Part shown: positions 45,448-55,865 of the stretch, piece after piece | Numbering within the stretch: position 1 is the stretch's first letter | Layout of the letters: the number at the start of each line of letters is the position of its first letter | From: Agaricus subrufescens | Lineage: Eukaryota > Basidiomycota > Agaricomycetes > Agaricales > Agaricaceae | Direction: 5' to 3' | NCBI GenBank assembly: GCA_029945375.1 | Contig: CM057064.1 | Span: forward strand, 1,116,001-1,180,000 | DNA: 64,000 nucleotides | Made by a program: the position numbers and the translations under genes | Notes under the pieces: model-generated | Database searches by the model: none | Seen by the model: the letters and a program-made list of their open reading frames with translations, nothing else | What the model was told of the DNA's origin: nothing

Positions 45448-47034
45448 ATGACTACTACTACTGCTATGAACCTAGTAAAGAGTGAACTCGGAAAGGATAA
45501 GGCCTTCCAGGAAATTCCAGTCATGTGTGTACCTTTCATTCAGTTTATACATATTCACTCAGGCGTATTGCTCGATCTCTGTATTATAGAGATCTTCAGG
45601 ATATGAAATCTGAGGATCCAGTTAGGCGCGCGGATTTGGCGCAAGTGATCAAAGATGCTTGTATGCGGGTCGGTTTTTTCTACGGTATGTGATCAAGAAT
45701 GAGCAAGCCAGGGGTTTTCCCTCACATTTGGAAAATGATCCGCAGTTAAGAATCATGAGATCCCTGAAAAAATCATCAACACTACCCTCGCTGCGGCAAA
45801 AGACTTTTTCAATTTACCCTTGGAGAAAAAGATGATTGTCGGTCTTATCACTTTATCTGGAAAATCACAAGAATCGATACTCATGTGATAATTCGTCGAC
45901 CCCTCAGATTGATCATAAGAAATCATCCAATTTCAAAGGATATACGCCATTGATGAGCGGTAATAATAACCCAGATGGGGCCGGTGATGTTCAAGAGGGT
46001 TTTGAATTTGGATGGGAACTGATACAGGGAAAAAGCGAAGCAAGATCTGAAGATGGCATAATGGCGGGTGAGAACAAATGGCCATCTGAGAGTGATGTAC
46101 CAGGGTTTCGAAGTGCAGCCTTGGAATACTAGTACGCACATATTCCCTGAATGTTCTGTGCTAGGGTTCTAACGAGGTACGCAGCCACGCTGCTACAAAT
46201 TTGGGAAAATCCCTCTTTCCGTTATTTGCATTGGCTTTAGGCCTTCCGGAATCATTTTTCGATGATAAAGTAGGATACACGTTTTGTACGATGCGACTAC
46301 TAACTGGGGGACTTAGACCCAACACTCGGCCGCTCTGATGAAACTTCTCCACTATCCACCGCAAAGCGGGCCTGTTGATGAACGAACTATCGGAATTGGG
46401 GCCCATACTGAGTATGTTGTGCAGTTCTATAATGGGGTCAAGTATCTGAGATTTTTCTGATGCCAATTTCAAAGTTGGGAGGTAAGTCGAATTCTCTACA
46501 TCACCAGGCCTTAGGGATATAGTGTTTATAATAGTGCTTCACGATCCTCTGGCAAGAACCTGGCATACAAGCATTACAAGTGTTGAATGCAAAGGACCAA
46601 TGGGTTAACGCACCTCCAATCCCCGGGACATTAGTGATCAAGTAAGAATAAAACACTTTCCCGACTCATTACTGATCTTTTGGCCAATCAGTCTTGGAGA
46701 CCAATTTGCACGATGGACCAGTAAGTCGAGCTTCTATTCATCATGAACTTTATCTGATGAAGGCATGACAGATGGTATCTTCAAATCGACCGTGCATCGC
46801 GCGATGAACAGGAGCGGTGTTCACCGTTATTCTATCCCCTTATTCTTCGGGACAGATTACAACGTACGACTTGATGTGAGTTGCATACCTTTCGACCTCT
46901 CGTTGATTTTCCTGATACCCCTGCCAAAGCCGATTCCGGGATGCGTTTCTGCCGAACGGCCGCTCAAGTATGAAGTCATGACCGCCGGTGAATACGTCAA
47001 ATCGCGTCTACAAGCAACCTATGGTGGACATTAG
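45448..47034 (+). CDS. 2-oxoglutarate/Fe(II) oxygenase (isopenicillin N synthase-like), copy 2
   Basis: Eleven exons (45448-45524, 45590-45684, 45746-45837, 45908-46131, 46185-46269, 46317-46411, 46475-46481, 46535-46641, 46692-46720, 46772-46875, 46930-47034) give 339 residues in frame throughout. It is clearly paralogous to the gene at 38116: it shares VGFFY, FKGYTP, GDVQEGFEFGWE, NLGDQFARWT, KSTVHRAMNRSGV and TAGEYVKSRL. The iron ligands are HTD (IGIGAHTDWECF) and the His in KSTVHRA; RYS provides the 2-oxoglutarate contact. It also has a 7-nt exon (TTGGGAG) at the same position. Copy 1 has one more intron, between DASIN and VGFFY. The YGGH-like tail is shorter than that of copy 1. Substrate unknown. 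Confidence 0.92.
46475..46481 (+). other. 7-nt microexon of oxygenase copy 2
   Basis: TTGGGAG lies between acceptor CAAAG and donor GTAAGT. Joined to GA and TGCTTC it gives HTDWECFT. Position and phase match the microexon of copy 1; the flanking introns are 63 and 53 nt. Confidence 0.82.
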
Positions 47035-47298
47035 CGAATACTCTCTGCCATCAAATATCGTTGATGTTCAGCATGGATCAGCATTTCTTGACTTCACAAG
47101 AGGCGCATTGGGAACGATGAGGCAGTGGCCGCCTAGTTTCGATTATATTCGATAACAGACTAGAAATACAATCTAACAGGGCCCGATCAACCTGACACCT
47201 CGAGTGGATTTGATAGCGAACGCACTTTGGTTGCCCTCAGAGCAAACAGAAAGCTATAGAACACCGTATCATTTTCGCCAAAAAACAACAATATGAGA

Positions 47299-47652
47299 TC
47301 AAGGCCGTATAGCTTCCAATGTTTCCATCGACGTGACGCTATTCCCGCGTATGACCTAGTAAAGAGTCAGATATAGGAAGGAGTCACGTTTTATCTCAAG
47401 ATATACTCACAACCTGGCCTATTGGGTGTTTTTGCGCGGGAGTGGTTTCTTCAATAGCGTCGTCGATGACGAGATTCAAGAAGAGATCGTATCCACGAAG
47501 TGTACCGCTGACTTTCCGACCACCTTGAAGGTGGATGAAGAGCTTTTTGTCCATGAACTAAAAACAAAAGCAAGAGTTTAGACATTAACACGTAGAGTGC
47601 TCATCAAATATAATTTGACCTTTTTGAGTTCGGGTTGAGACGCTTTCGACAT
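47299..47652 (-). CDS. snrpG: Small nuclear ribonucleoprotein G (Sm protein G)
   Basis: Three exons (47620-47652, 47411-47557, 47299-47355) give 78 residues, matching the ~76 of the family. The Sm1 motif runs FMDKKLFIHLQGGRKVSG to NLVIDDAIE, and Sm2 is QVVIRGNSV. N-terminal MSKASQPELKKFMDKKL is diagnostic for SmG rather than Lsm7. It is part of the heptameric Sm ring on U1, U2, U4 and U5 snRNAs. It lies just downstream of the PRMT3 gene on the same strand, about 217 bp apart. Confidence 0.93.
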
Positions 47653-47869
47653 GGTGGAAGATAGCAATAGCAATTCACTACAGCGGCTGAAAAACGCTCA
47701 TAGCAATCACGTGAGACACATGTCACGACGTGTCACGGCATACCTTCATCCCGATTCGCGATTCAGTCTCTGTAATTCGATCGCCGAACGGTGCAACATC
47801 ATCGCTGCCTTACAATATTAGAGATATCGCTACCCTAAAACGTGGTAGTACTATGTAATTGCCCAATCA

Positions 47870-49981
47870 CTACCTGACCTTGTATTTCCGGATCACCTTC
47901 TGTGACGCTGGCGTTTGATCGTTCAGTTGGACTGAATAATGGATTTCTACGTCCAATTCCCGTGAATTGTTCTCTCTTTTACGGAGCCAGAACGATCCCG
48001 TCACGATAGAATCTAAAAAAGAAAAAAAAAACCCAATCAGCTGCCTATGGTCGCATATCTAATAAACAAACGAGCGCACCTTCTACCACAGTAATAGGTT
48101 CAGGAAGCATGAATATCGTCTGCTTCCAATGTGTTGGCATGCTTTGAGGACCAGTACTGAAGCTTCCAATCTCATCTTTACCTGCCCCCAGACTCTGCCT
48201 CCGTTTTTTTGCGGATTTGCCTCCTACTGGCCAGATCTCAGCAAGTATAGGGTCCCCTTTCTGGATAAAATTGACTCGAGTCTGGGGTGGTACGCGTTGC
48301 CCAGAAGCGTTGAAGAAAGTGTCAAAGTAGAGAACGAAAGAATTAATCTTTGTTCGCTTATCAACCGTCGACCGTAGAGTGAAATCAGCTTCGAACTCTA
48401 GTTGACGAACGGTAATCTCTCCAAGGACAAGGTCCTGCGGGGTACGTTAGCCGAACAGCGAAAGGAAGAAGCATCAAAAGCTAACCTTGACGACATACGG
48501 GTCACTTGCTAGAGTCTCGGGTCCCACCACATCCACAATCGCCTCATCATACAAACCTTGTGACATTTCAGACAAATCAAAACCTATGAAACATGATGAA
48601 CCCCACATGCTCATTCTTCTATTATAGCAAACTCACCGTAAATGTCATTCCAGAAGCCAATACGGTCTTTATATATCTCTGTCGCATCACAGAGTGCCAA
48701 CATCATTTGGCATTGACTCGGTGCCATGACTCCTCCAGTGCGGAGAAATCGATTCCGGGCGACCAAGACGGAATCAAGCATCGACTCGTAGAGCAGTGCA
48801 TAGCCCATCCACTCAGATATGATTATATCCACTTGCGTAATTCCATCTGGTAACACGATGTTCTCGACCTTACCCCGGAGTACTGTAACAGTATCCTCGA
48901 GATCATTGACCTTGACAATCTTTTTGGCTTTTTCGGCAATTTCACTGGCGTCTACCGCAATTACGCGTTTTGCCCCACTTTTTGCAGCGAAGAGGGAGAG
49001 AATCCCAGTGCCGCACCCTACGTCGAGAACTACCGCGTCTCGAAACAGGTTGGGATTTGTCAGAATGAAATGTGCGTATGAAGAGGTTCGCACTTTATCC
49101 TGTATCATAACCGCGTGGATATCTGAGAGAGAATCAAAGAATCCATGAGTGCTCAGTATCATTTTACACCTCCCTACGTACCATGTTCAGCGTAGCTATC
49201 GAAGTAATGTGTATCGTCGTCGCGGAGGGGCTCTGAGGGCCCTGCCTCTTCGGTGGTAGGTAGATCGAGTCTTTGCTTGACATAGTTTCTGTATTCCAGT
49301 AGACTCTGTTGAGCCAAAGCCAAGTCATTCTCCAGCATTTTGATCCTCTTCTCAAGGCTCCCATTATCAGCGTCGTCGTCGTCGTCGTCGGACCAGTCGG
49401 TTGACAATGACACCTCTGAAAACTTACTCAGACAATCTATATCCCGTAGAAGATGTCAAATGGTTATGACTCACGCAACAGTGGATCATTTTCTAAAACT
49501 GGTACCAGATAATCATCAGAGGAGAACCAAGGCTCTTTTCCGGTCAACTCCAACGCTTTAGGAGCTGGGAGTTTCTACGAATAGATATGAGGGCACACTT
49601 CCAGGACCTTGCGGACCGCAGCATACGTTTTTCCTGAGGTAGTTGATCAACCGAACGCGTTTGTGGAAATCGAGCCCTGTATCTCAATATGTGTGAACTG
49701 CGGAAATGAATATTGGTCAACCTACCCAAGACATTGCATACATGATCGAGATCGAACCCGAATTTTGTTTTGTCATGTGCCAGCGCGTCTACTGCGCTGG
49801 GGAGCACAGTATCGTCAAACAAGGAAGGACATTCTTGTTTTTCAGCCGAGTCGGAACGCCAGTCATCCCAGTTTTGGTCGTCATCGTCGCCTGTGGAAGA
49901 CGAACACGATGAGCATTCGTCTTCTCTACTTCCGAGATGCTGTGCAGATTTGATGTCGGGGGGTGTACTAGGATTGCTCAT
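47870..49981 (-). CDS. prmt3: Protein arginine N-methyltransferase 3
   Basis: Eight exons (49726-49981, 49627-49676, 49475-49574, 49182-49436, 48637-49122, 48486-48583, 48080-48434, 47870-48012) give 580 residues. The SAM-binding motif is VLDVGCGTGILSLFAAKSGA with the VDAS acidic end; the double-E loop is SEWMGYALLYESML. The PRMT barrel follows, ending with VIRKYKVR. N-terminally, GFDLDHVCNVLGLDFHKRVR corresponds to the region after the PRMT3 C2H2 zinc finger, but the finger itself (ECPSLFDDT...ALAHDKTKF) keeps only one Cys and one His. An acidic D-run (SDDDDDD) and a coiled-coil segment lie between. PRMT3 methylates ribosomal protein uS5 in the cytosol. All junctions are in frame. Confidence 0.93.
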
Positions 49982-50335
49982 GGGATAGGCAGTGAGTTTG
50001 GGTTCGTATCGCGGTGTACGGCCCCGCTCACGTGATGGTAGATAAGATGCCGGTTCCGGATTCTGCTGTTACTGTACCAGCAGTGCCACTGTCCCTGGAT
50101 GTTGTTGACACACAAGTATAACAAAAGCATCACGCGGTGCACTTCGTCAGTCGAGTCAGACTGCTCATAGCCTCCGAGGACCATGGACTCCTCATTGGCT
50201 AGGATCTGAGTCAACTTGTTAATGAACAGGTGGAAGCATGCCACCAGTGGGACTGGATTCTATGAGAGGTAACTAGGAAAGGTATAATAAGAGAGAAAAT
50301 TAGAAACGCGTTTCTATTACATCGAACCTGACGAC
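49982..50335. promoter_or_regulatory. Divergent promoter region (PRMT3 / Ser-Asn-rich protein)
   Basis: About 350 bp between two head-to-head start codons; no TATA box or named motif identified. Confidence 0.45.
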
Positions 50336-50943
50336 ATGGATCAGAACAATTCCAATAATTCCGATAATTCCAACAGAGATAATCACGGTGCTCCAGAATC
50401 CAGTGTTCTGTCCACTGATTCTCTACTCTCTACAAATACTACTGCCTCTACTATCAATCCACTGGCCAACGCTAACCGCCCTACAAAGGATTACTCCGCC
50501 GCATTGTCCATATTACAATCTCGTTATGGCACCGGTGGACATGCGGTACCGACACCGAAAACCAAACCGTCTGATAAGATTCAGAAATTGAATATGGCCG
50601 CACAAGGTAGGTTTGATGTTGTACTTGCACTCCACCATTACTGAGAAAAAAATGCATATATTATTAGCTCAAGACACGACCCCTCTGCAAGAAGGTTCCC
50701 AGTCGACTTTAGTTTCAACTCCTTCTGTCCCTAACTCCGGGACTTCGGAGGGGACTAGCACTGCAGCTGGGAGTTCGAGTACTGTGAACACTGGGGCTAA
50801 TTCCCAGTCCAAAAAATCGGGAAGAAAGCTGGGGATTGCGTCGTTGTTCAAGGGTAACCATCTCTTCATTATTCATTCCAAAGTCGATAAAACTAACTGG
50901 GTTTCCACCTTCTTCAGGAAAGGGTAAAGATAAAAAAAAGTGA
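50336..50943 (+). CDS. Small Ser/Asn/Thr-rich protein with basic tail, unknown function
   Basis: Three exons (50336-50606, 50668-50853, 50918-50943) give 160 residues in frame. The N-terminus is rich in Asn, Asp and Ser (MDQNNSNNSDNSNRDNHG). A short conserved-looking helix follows (DYSAALSILQSRYGTG, then SDKIQKLNMAAQ), then a Ser/Thr-rich spacer and a basic C-terminal motif (SGRKLGIASLFKGKGKDKKK). No signal peptide or membrane segment. Not recognised; the two short helical motifs may be docking peptides. Confidence 0.62.
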
Positions 50944-51745
50944 TAGGTTTCATTTGGGTATCCTTATGCTCGTATTATCTTTTCTCTCCTGTGTCTTTCA
51001 CTATGGAAGTCTCTTGATTGGTTATTTGAATATAATCTATGTTAAATTATGACTCGAGTCAATGAAATCCAACCACTACATAGCGGCCCTTTCATAACGG
51101 CCCTTTCAAGAACTTTGACAATGACGTAAACCGTACTACTTGTTCATTGAAAGTTGATAACACATTTATGGTCCCTACGGACTATTGCGTTCACCGTCAG
51201 ATAATCATCGGTTCAGGAACCGGTAAACATTAGGAATCTTGGCTGGCGCTTGTAAAAGAGCTCCTGAACTGCGGTACACCACAAGTATGTCAACTCTTCC
51301 TCTGGGCGCAGCCACTGGTCTAAAAATAGATTTCATCTACATATGCGCGACTTCGGCGAGAATTGAGACCTGCGAAAAAGCCGACGACCGCAGCATTTAG
51401 TTCTCCACTCTGTTTACTTTGAAACTTAGACAGGTGACTCGATTCGTGATGAGGGTGGGAGATTGGTGGGAGATCAGAATCGTAAGCCCTTGACCCAGTC
51501 ATCTGAGCATCAACTGAGGACGCGCAACCGGTGGACGCGCAACCAAAAAAAGACGCGTAAGTAAGAACAGGCGCGTTAAAGATGTATAAAAGGGGGTCGA
51601 AAAAAGGACAAATGAACCAGCAAGAGTCTCGCTACTCCTCCTCGACATCCTTTCTCATTTGAAAAGACTACAAACATAACCAGTGAGGCGGTTGTACAAT
51701 AAGTCTCGTCACGGAGACTGACGCTGCTATTTCTTATAGGTTATC
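50944..51745. promoter_or_regulatory. Intergenic; TATA promoter and 5' leader intron of the next gene
   Basis: TATAAAAG lies at about 51585-51592, and a CT-rich start region follows. The leader contains a 57-nt intron (51683-51739; donor GTGAGG, acceptor TATAG) ending seven bases before the ATG. The rest of the stretch shows nothing recognisable. Confidence 0.55.
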
Positions 51746-52160
51746 ATGAACTCTTCCAACGACGCCAACAAGTCTGCCTCTACCAACAAGGCTGCTGGCT
51801 CCAACGATATTAACAAGGCTGTCTCTACCAACAAGGCTCCTGGTTATACCAAGACGGTCATTGGTATAAAAGACATATCGAGTAAGTGTTGATCAACCGC
51901 CGCAACACTGTCGCCCGTTTGACAATATCGCAGGCAACACGGTGTCTGACCCAGCAAAGAAGTCGCCGGAGCCTGAAAAGGCGCCCCAAGACTCGGCGAA
52001 GTCATCGCCAGCCTCAGCAAATGCGTCGTCGAGCTCTGCTCCTGGTAACCAGTCAGGCCAGAGCTCTCAAGATCCCAACCCTATGTCTTCTACCGGTTTC
52101 GCCAAGAAGGCGAAGAAAGACGGGTTGCCATTCACGTCGCCTGTGCGCCCCACGTTCTAA
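51746..52160 (+). CDS. Small hydrophilic Ser/Lys/Pro-rich protein, unknown function
   Basis: Two exons (51746-51881, 51934-52160) give 120 residues. The N-terminus has imperfect repeats (SASTNKAAGSND, AVSTNKAPG), and the rest is disordered in composition (Ser, Ala, Pro, Lys) ending in KDGLPFTSPVRPTF. A strong TATA box and CT-rich leader with an intron suggest high or regulated expression. Such small disordered hydrophilic proteins are often stress-related, but nothing in the sequence proves that. No family recognised. Confidence 0.6.
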
Positions 52161-52351
52161 TTGGCGTCGGTGCAACATTTGAGGCGATGCGATGGGTTGA
52201 GGGTGTGGGTTAAGGGTGTTTGGTTGAAGTTCCCACTCAAGTTGATGAATAAGATATTTCCTTCCAGTTCGTTTCATATATTATTGGATTGAATTCCCAT
52301 AACCTGTTCTCGATGTATATGATTTTGTACTCCATTTTACCTCGTGCTATG

Positions 52352-53373
52352 TTACATAAAATCTTCTTCGAGTTCTCTACCGGTTTTGCGGGGAGCATCT
52401 GATTCTTCATCATTGTCTACATTGGCAAAGAGAGTGTCATAAGACCTGGCTTGCTTCTCAGCTTCTCTTTGTTTCGCTAGCTCAAGTTCGGCTTTTCTCT
52501 AGAGACAGAAAGGACAATTGATATATTCAATACCCAGAAAAGGTAGGAAGGCTCACCTGTTCTGCAGCAGCCGCTCGTTTGATAGCGCTTTCTTTCTTGA
52601 GACGGTCTACTCTTTCTTGTTCGTGGTTGACTTCTTTTTCGACCTTTGTCTTATTCAGTCGGTTGACGATGGCGTTCTCTCGCTTTTCGACGTGTACTAT
52701 GAGGCTTGGTCCATGTCTATGTACATGTCTACCTTGCGGGGGAAGAACGCACCTCGCTTGACCTATACTTGTAGATCTACGTCTGGGTATTAATCCGTCG
52801 ATATGACGATTGACTTCCGTACCTTTTTATCGCTATGGAAGGAAACTTGGCCGACGGCCATGTCTCCCGATTTCTGTGGAACTGCTTAATATACTAGCGG
52901 GATAACCATTAAGTATGATCGTACTTTGAGATTGTCACCCGGTGTATAGATGATGGTGAGATTATCCTTCTTGTTACCTATCGCATAGATCAATTACCTG
53001 ATCTACCAGGTTGCCGTAGTAAACTTTACGTACCCTCAATAGAATTCGCCTTAACGAGTTGAGCACAATCAGTCAAGATTGCTTCGGGTATTTTGTCCCA
53101 AGTCATTCCTTCAGGCATTCTGAGATAGACGTGCGCAGAAGAGAGCTTGTCGACGTGAAACCAAACGTCTTGTGGCCAGGCATATCTGATCAGTTCTTCA
53201 TCTGGCAGGGAATTGGTGAGTAATTGCTAGATTAGTGGAGTGCTGGTACGGACTTTCTACTTTATCTTTACCCATGTATATGGTGACCGATGGATTGGCC
53301 GCTGTAGATTATTGAGCACAAAATCAACATCAATGGCCAAAGACCTACCGTTGGACGTGAAGAACAAAACCAT
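52352..53373 (-). CDS. CCDC25/Jlp2 homologue (NFACT-R domain)
   Basis: Eight exons (53349-53373, 53254-53301, 53034-53201, 52925-52977, 52823-52873, 52753-52762, 52557-52696, 52352-52498) give 213 residues, the family length. MVLFFTSN and [17 protein letters not shown] are followed by [20 protein letters not shown], the hallmark of the NFACT-R fold, then KANSIEGNKKDN and [16 protein letters not shown]. The sixth exon is only 10 nt (GTCAAGCGAG) and is needed to read [15 protein letters not shown]. The C-terminal third is a charged coiled coil ([20 protein letters not shown]). Yeast Jlp2 is poorly characterised; the domain is related to that of ribosome-quality-control NEMF. It is head to head with the RBM25 gene, about 278 bp apart. 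Confidence 0.9.
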
Positions 53374-53651
53374 GGCGTAGGAATGAGAGGCGTCAATTGA
53401 TCAGAAAAGCAGTACACCGGGAATGAGCGTGGGAACATTTCGAGTATGCATAATCCGCATTCTGTTTGAACTCCAAACTCTCACTCCCATCTCACTCCCA
53501 TCCTCGCCTCCCTAACCTCCCAATAAGTTTTCAAACCTCAACACAACAGTGAGTTTATCTGCCCTATTAACCAATCCACTGCAAGGCTAACGTCGTTACA
53601 GGTCAAAACGCACGCTCCTAATTCCACTCATCCCATTCAAAACTCGCAAGC

Positions 53652-55865
53652 ATGATACCAAATCGATTGGGACTTGGTTTGCGTCAGCCTTTGCCGTCAT
53701 ACGGCCAGGGTCCCTCAATGCAAGCTCTCGCACAGCAGCAGCAAATGCAGTACATGCAAGCCCCAAAGACTGCCACTCTGTTTGTCGGCTCAATATCCGG
53801 CGGCATTACCGATGCATTCTTGAATCAGCTTCTCGGGGTGCGTTACGCGCGCGCCTTTACATTTTTCTCTTCGAGCGCTGACCTGGCTTCTAGGCATGTG
53901 GCGTCGTTAAATCATTCAAGCGTCTTATTACCCCCGCAATGAAACCTCAAGGGTTTGGTTTCGCAGAATTTGAAGAGCCTGGTAGTGCCATTCGTGCCAT
54001 TGACCTATTAAACAACGTTGAGCTACCTGCCTTGGAAGATGGTTGTGTAAACAAGAAACTATTGGTGCGTCTCATCGAAATCGTCTGTACCTCTGCCCGC
54101 CTACGTCAATACATTCTAGGTAAAGCCAGATGAGAAGACCCGCCTATTTTTGGATGGTTATAAAGCACACCACATCTCATCAGACGTAAGTCGTAGGTCA
54201 TAGCGACGACTATTATTTTATTAATACTTCTTGTGTCACTCCAGGCCGACGAGGCTATCGAAAAGCAAGCGAAAACAAAGATAGATGAACTCGTGGCGGA
54301 CATTCATCGCGTTTCACAAGAGGCAACGAACAGCGGTTTATTAGACAAAGAAAAATATGTTATCCCTCCACACCTACACGACCTTCAAGAGGCGGATTTG
54401 CCCGAAACTCAACGAGGACTCGTCATTTCCGAAATCGCTCAATTTCGGGAACGTGCAGCCAAACGTGAACGAGAGAAGATGCGTGATGTGCGGGAGAGCA
54501 TACCTGTTCTTAGCAATGTCCCCAGTGGTCCAAAAGCGCGAGAATGGGGCAAACCTCAGCAGTCGGGGCAGTCATCCCCTGTCATGCCAAAACAGGGCTT
54601 TGGAAAAGGTGCTCAAGGTTATAGCAAACCAGTTGGGTTTGTGAGGGCCGAAGAAGATGGTCATGCAATGGAGGAAGGGCAAGGCCCAAAGAGCAAAACA
54701 GACGAGGAGTTGGAAGCTGAGCGTAAGGAAGCTCGCCGAAAAGAAGAAGAACTTTCATTTCGAGACGTGAGTGGAATGCAATTTAATGTGTTTTAAAGCT
54801 CTGACATCGGATAATAGCGTGAACGTCGTTATGAGCCTCGGGAACGGAATCGTATTCAAGCTTTAGAGAGAGCCATTGCGCGCGAGCGCAGCATCAGAGA
54901 GTCAGAAGAACGCGAAAGAGTCGAAATGCGAGGACGGCTTGATGTTTGGGATGATGACGAGAGTGACGAGATGTTTTATGTAGACCGGTACGTGTCGCGT
55001 TTTTGTACACAAGGCATTACTAACGTGTTATTTCCAGATCGAGGTGGCGTGCGCTTAGAGCACGTAGGTTGGAAGCGGAAGAGACCGCTGACGAGAAGTC
55101 GCGACGGTACGAGGAGCAGGAAGCTGAAAATCTCCGGAGAGAGTCAGAGGACTTCTTGGCACGACAGATGGACGAGATGCAGGCATTGGCAGAAGAACAG
55201 CGGAAAGCTGGTCTGTTATTGGATGACGGTGCGCCTGTCAAGCTCAATGTTTCAATCGCTGCGGCTGGTGTCAAGGATAAGGAACCGTCAACTAAGGAAA
55301 AAGTGACTGTATTCAACCAAGAGGATGATGAAGAGGATGGCATCAAGAAGCGGAAGGTGCCGCTGGTCAAACTCGACTTTAGTGTCGCTGAAAGTAGCGA
55401 GCAAGCGAAGGAAAGGCTGGAGAAGATCAAACTGTCTGTGCCGCACGACAAAGAGGCACTATTCAAGGCCAAAGTCCGCTGGGACGGTTTGTCAGATGTG
55501 AGCCGGTCCTTATACTCGTGATTTTTCGTTCGCTTATAATGTGCAACAGTCAGTTATCGATCGCAAAATGGAACCTCTTGTCAAGAAACTCATGGTGAAG
55601 TACCTGGGCGAAATGGAGGAAGACGACCTTATATTGTTTGTCCTTGAACACTTAAAAGATCACAAAGGACCGCAGAAACTTGTGGAAGGACTTGAGCCAG
55701 TGAGTATCTGTTGACTGACCCTGGGTTGCTGAGATCTAAACCGATGCTTTGTAGGTATTGGAAGAGGAGGCCGCCGAATTTACCATCAACTTGTGGCGTC
55801 AAATCATATTCGAGAGTATGGCGTATGGAGAGGGCATATTGACGGAGAAGATGCTTGTAGATTGA
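53652..55865 (+). CDS. rbm25: RBM25-type splicing factor (RRM plus PWI)
   Basis: Eight exons (53652-53837, 53894-54064, 54120-54185, 54245-54766, 54818-54987, 55038-55497, 55550-55699, 55755-55865) give 611 residues. The RRM (about residues 38-120) has RNP2 TLFVGSIS and RNP1-like GFGFAEFE. The middle is an Arg/Glu-rich region (RERERVEMRGR, EERKEARRKEEEL). The C-terminus is a PWI domain (VIDRKMEPLVKKLMVKYLGE, LILFVLEHLKDHKG, EFTINLWRQIIFES), which binds nucleic acids. RBM25 is a U1-snRNP-associated regulator of 5' splice-site choice. The order RRM, RE-rich, PWI is diagnostic. Confidence 0.94.
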
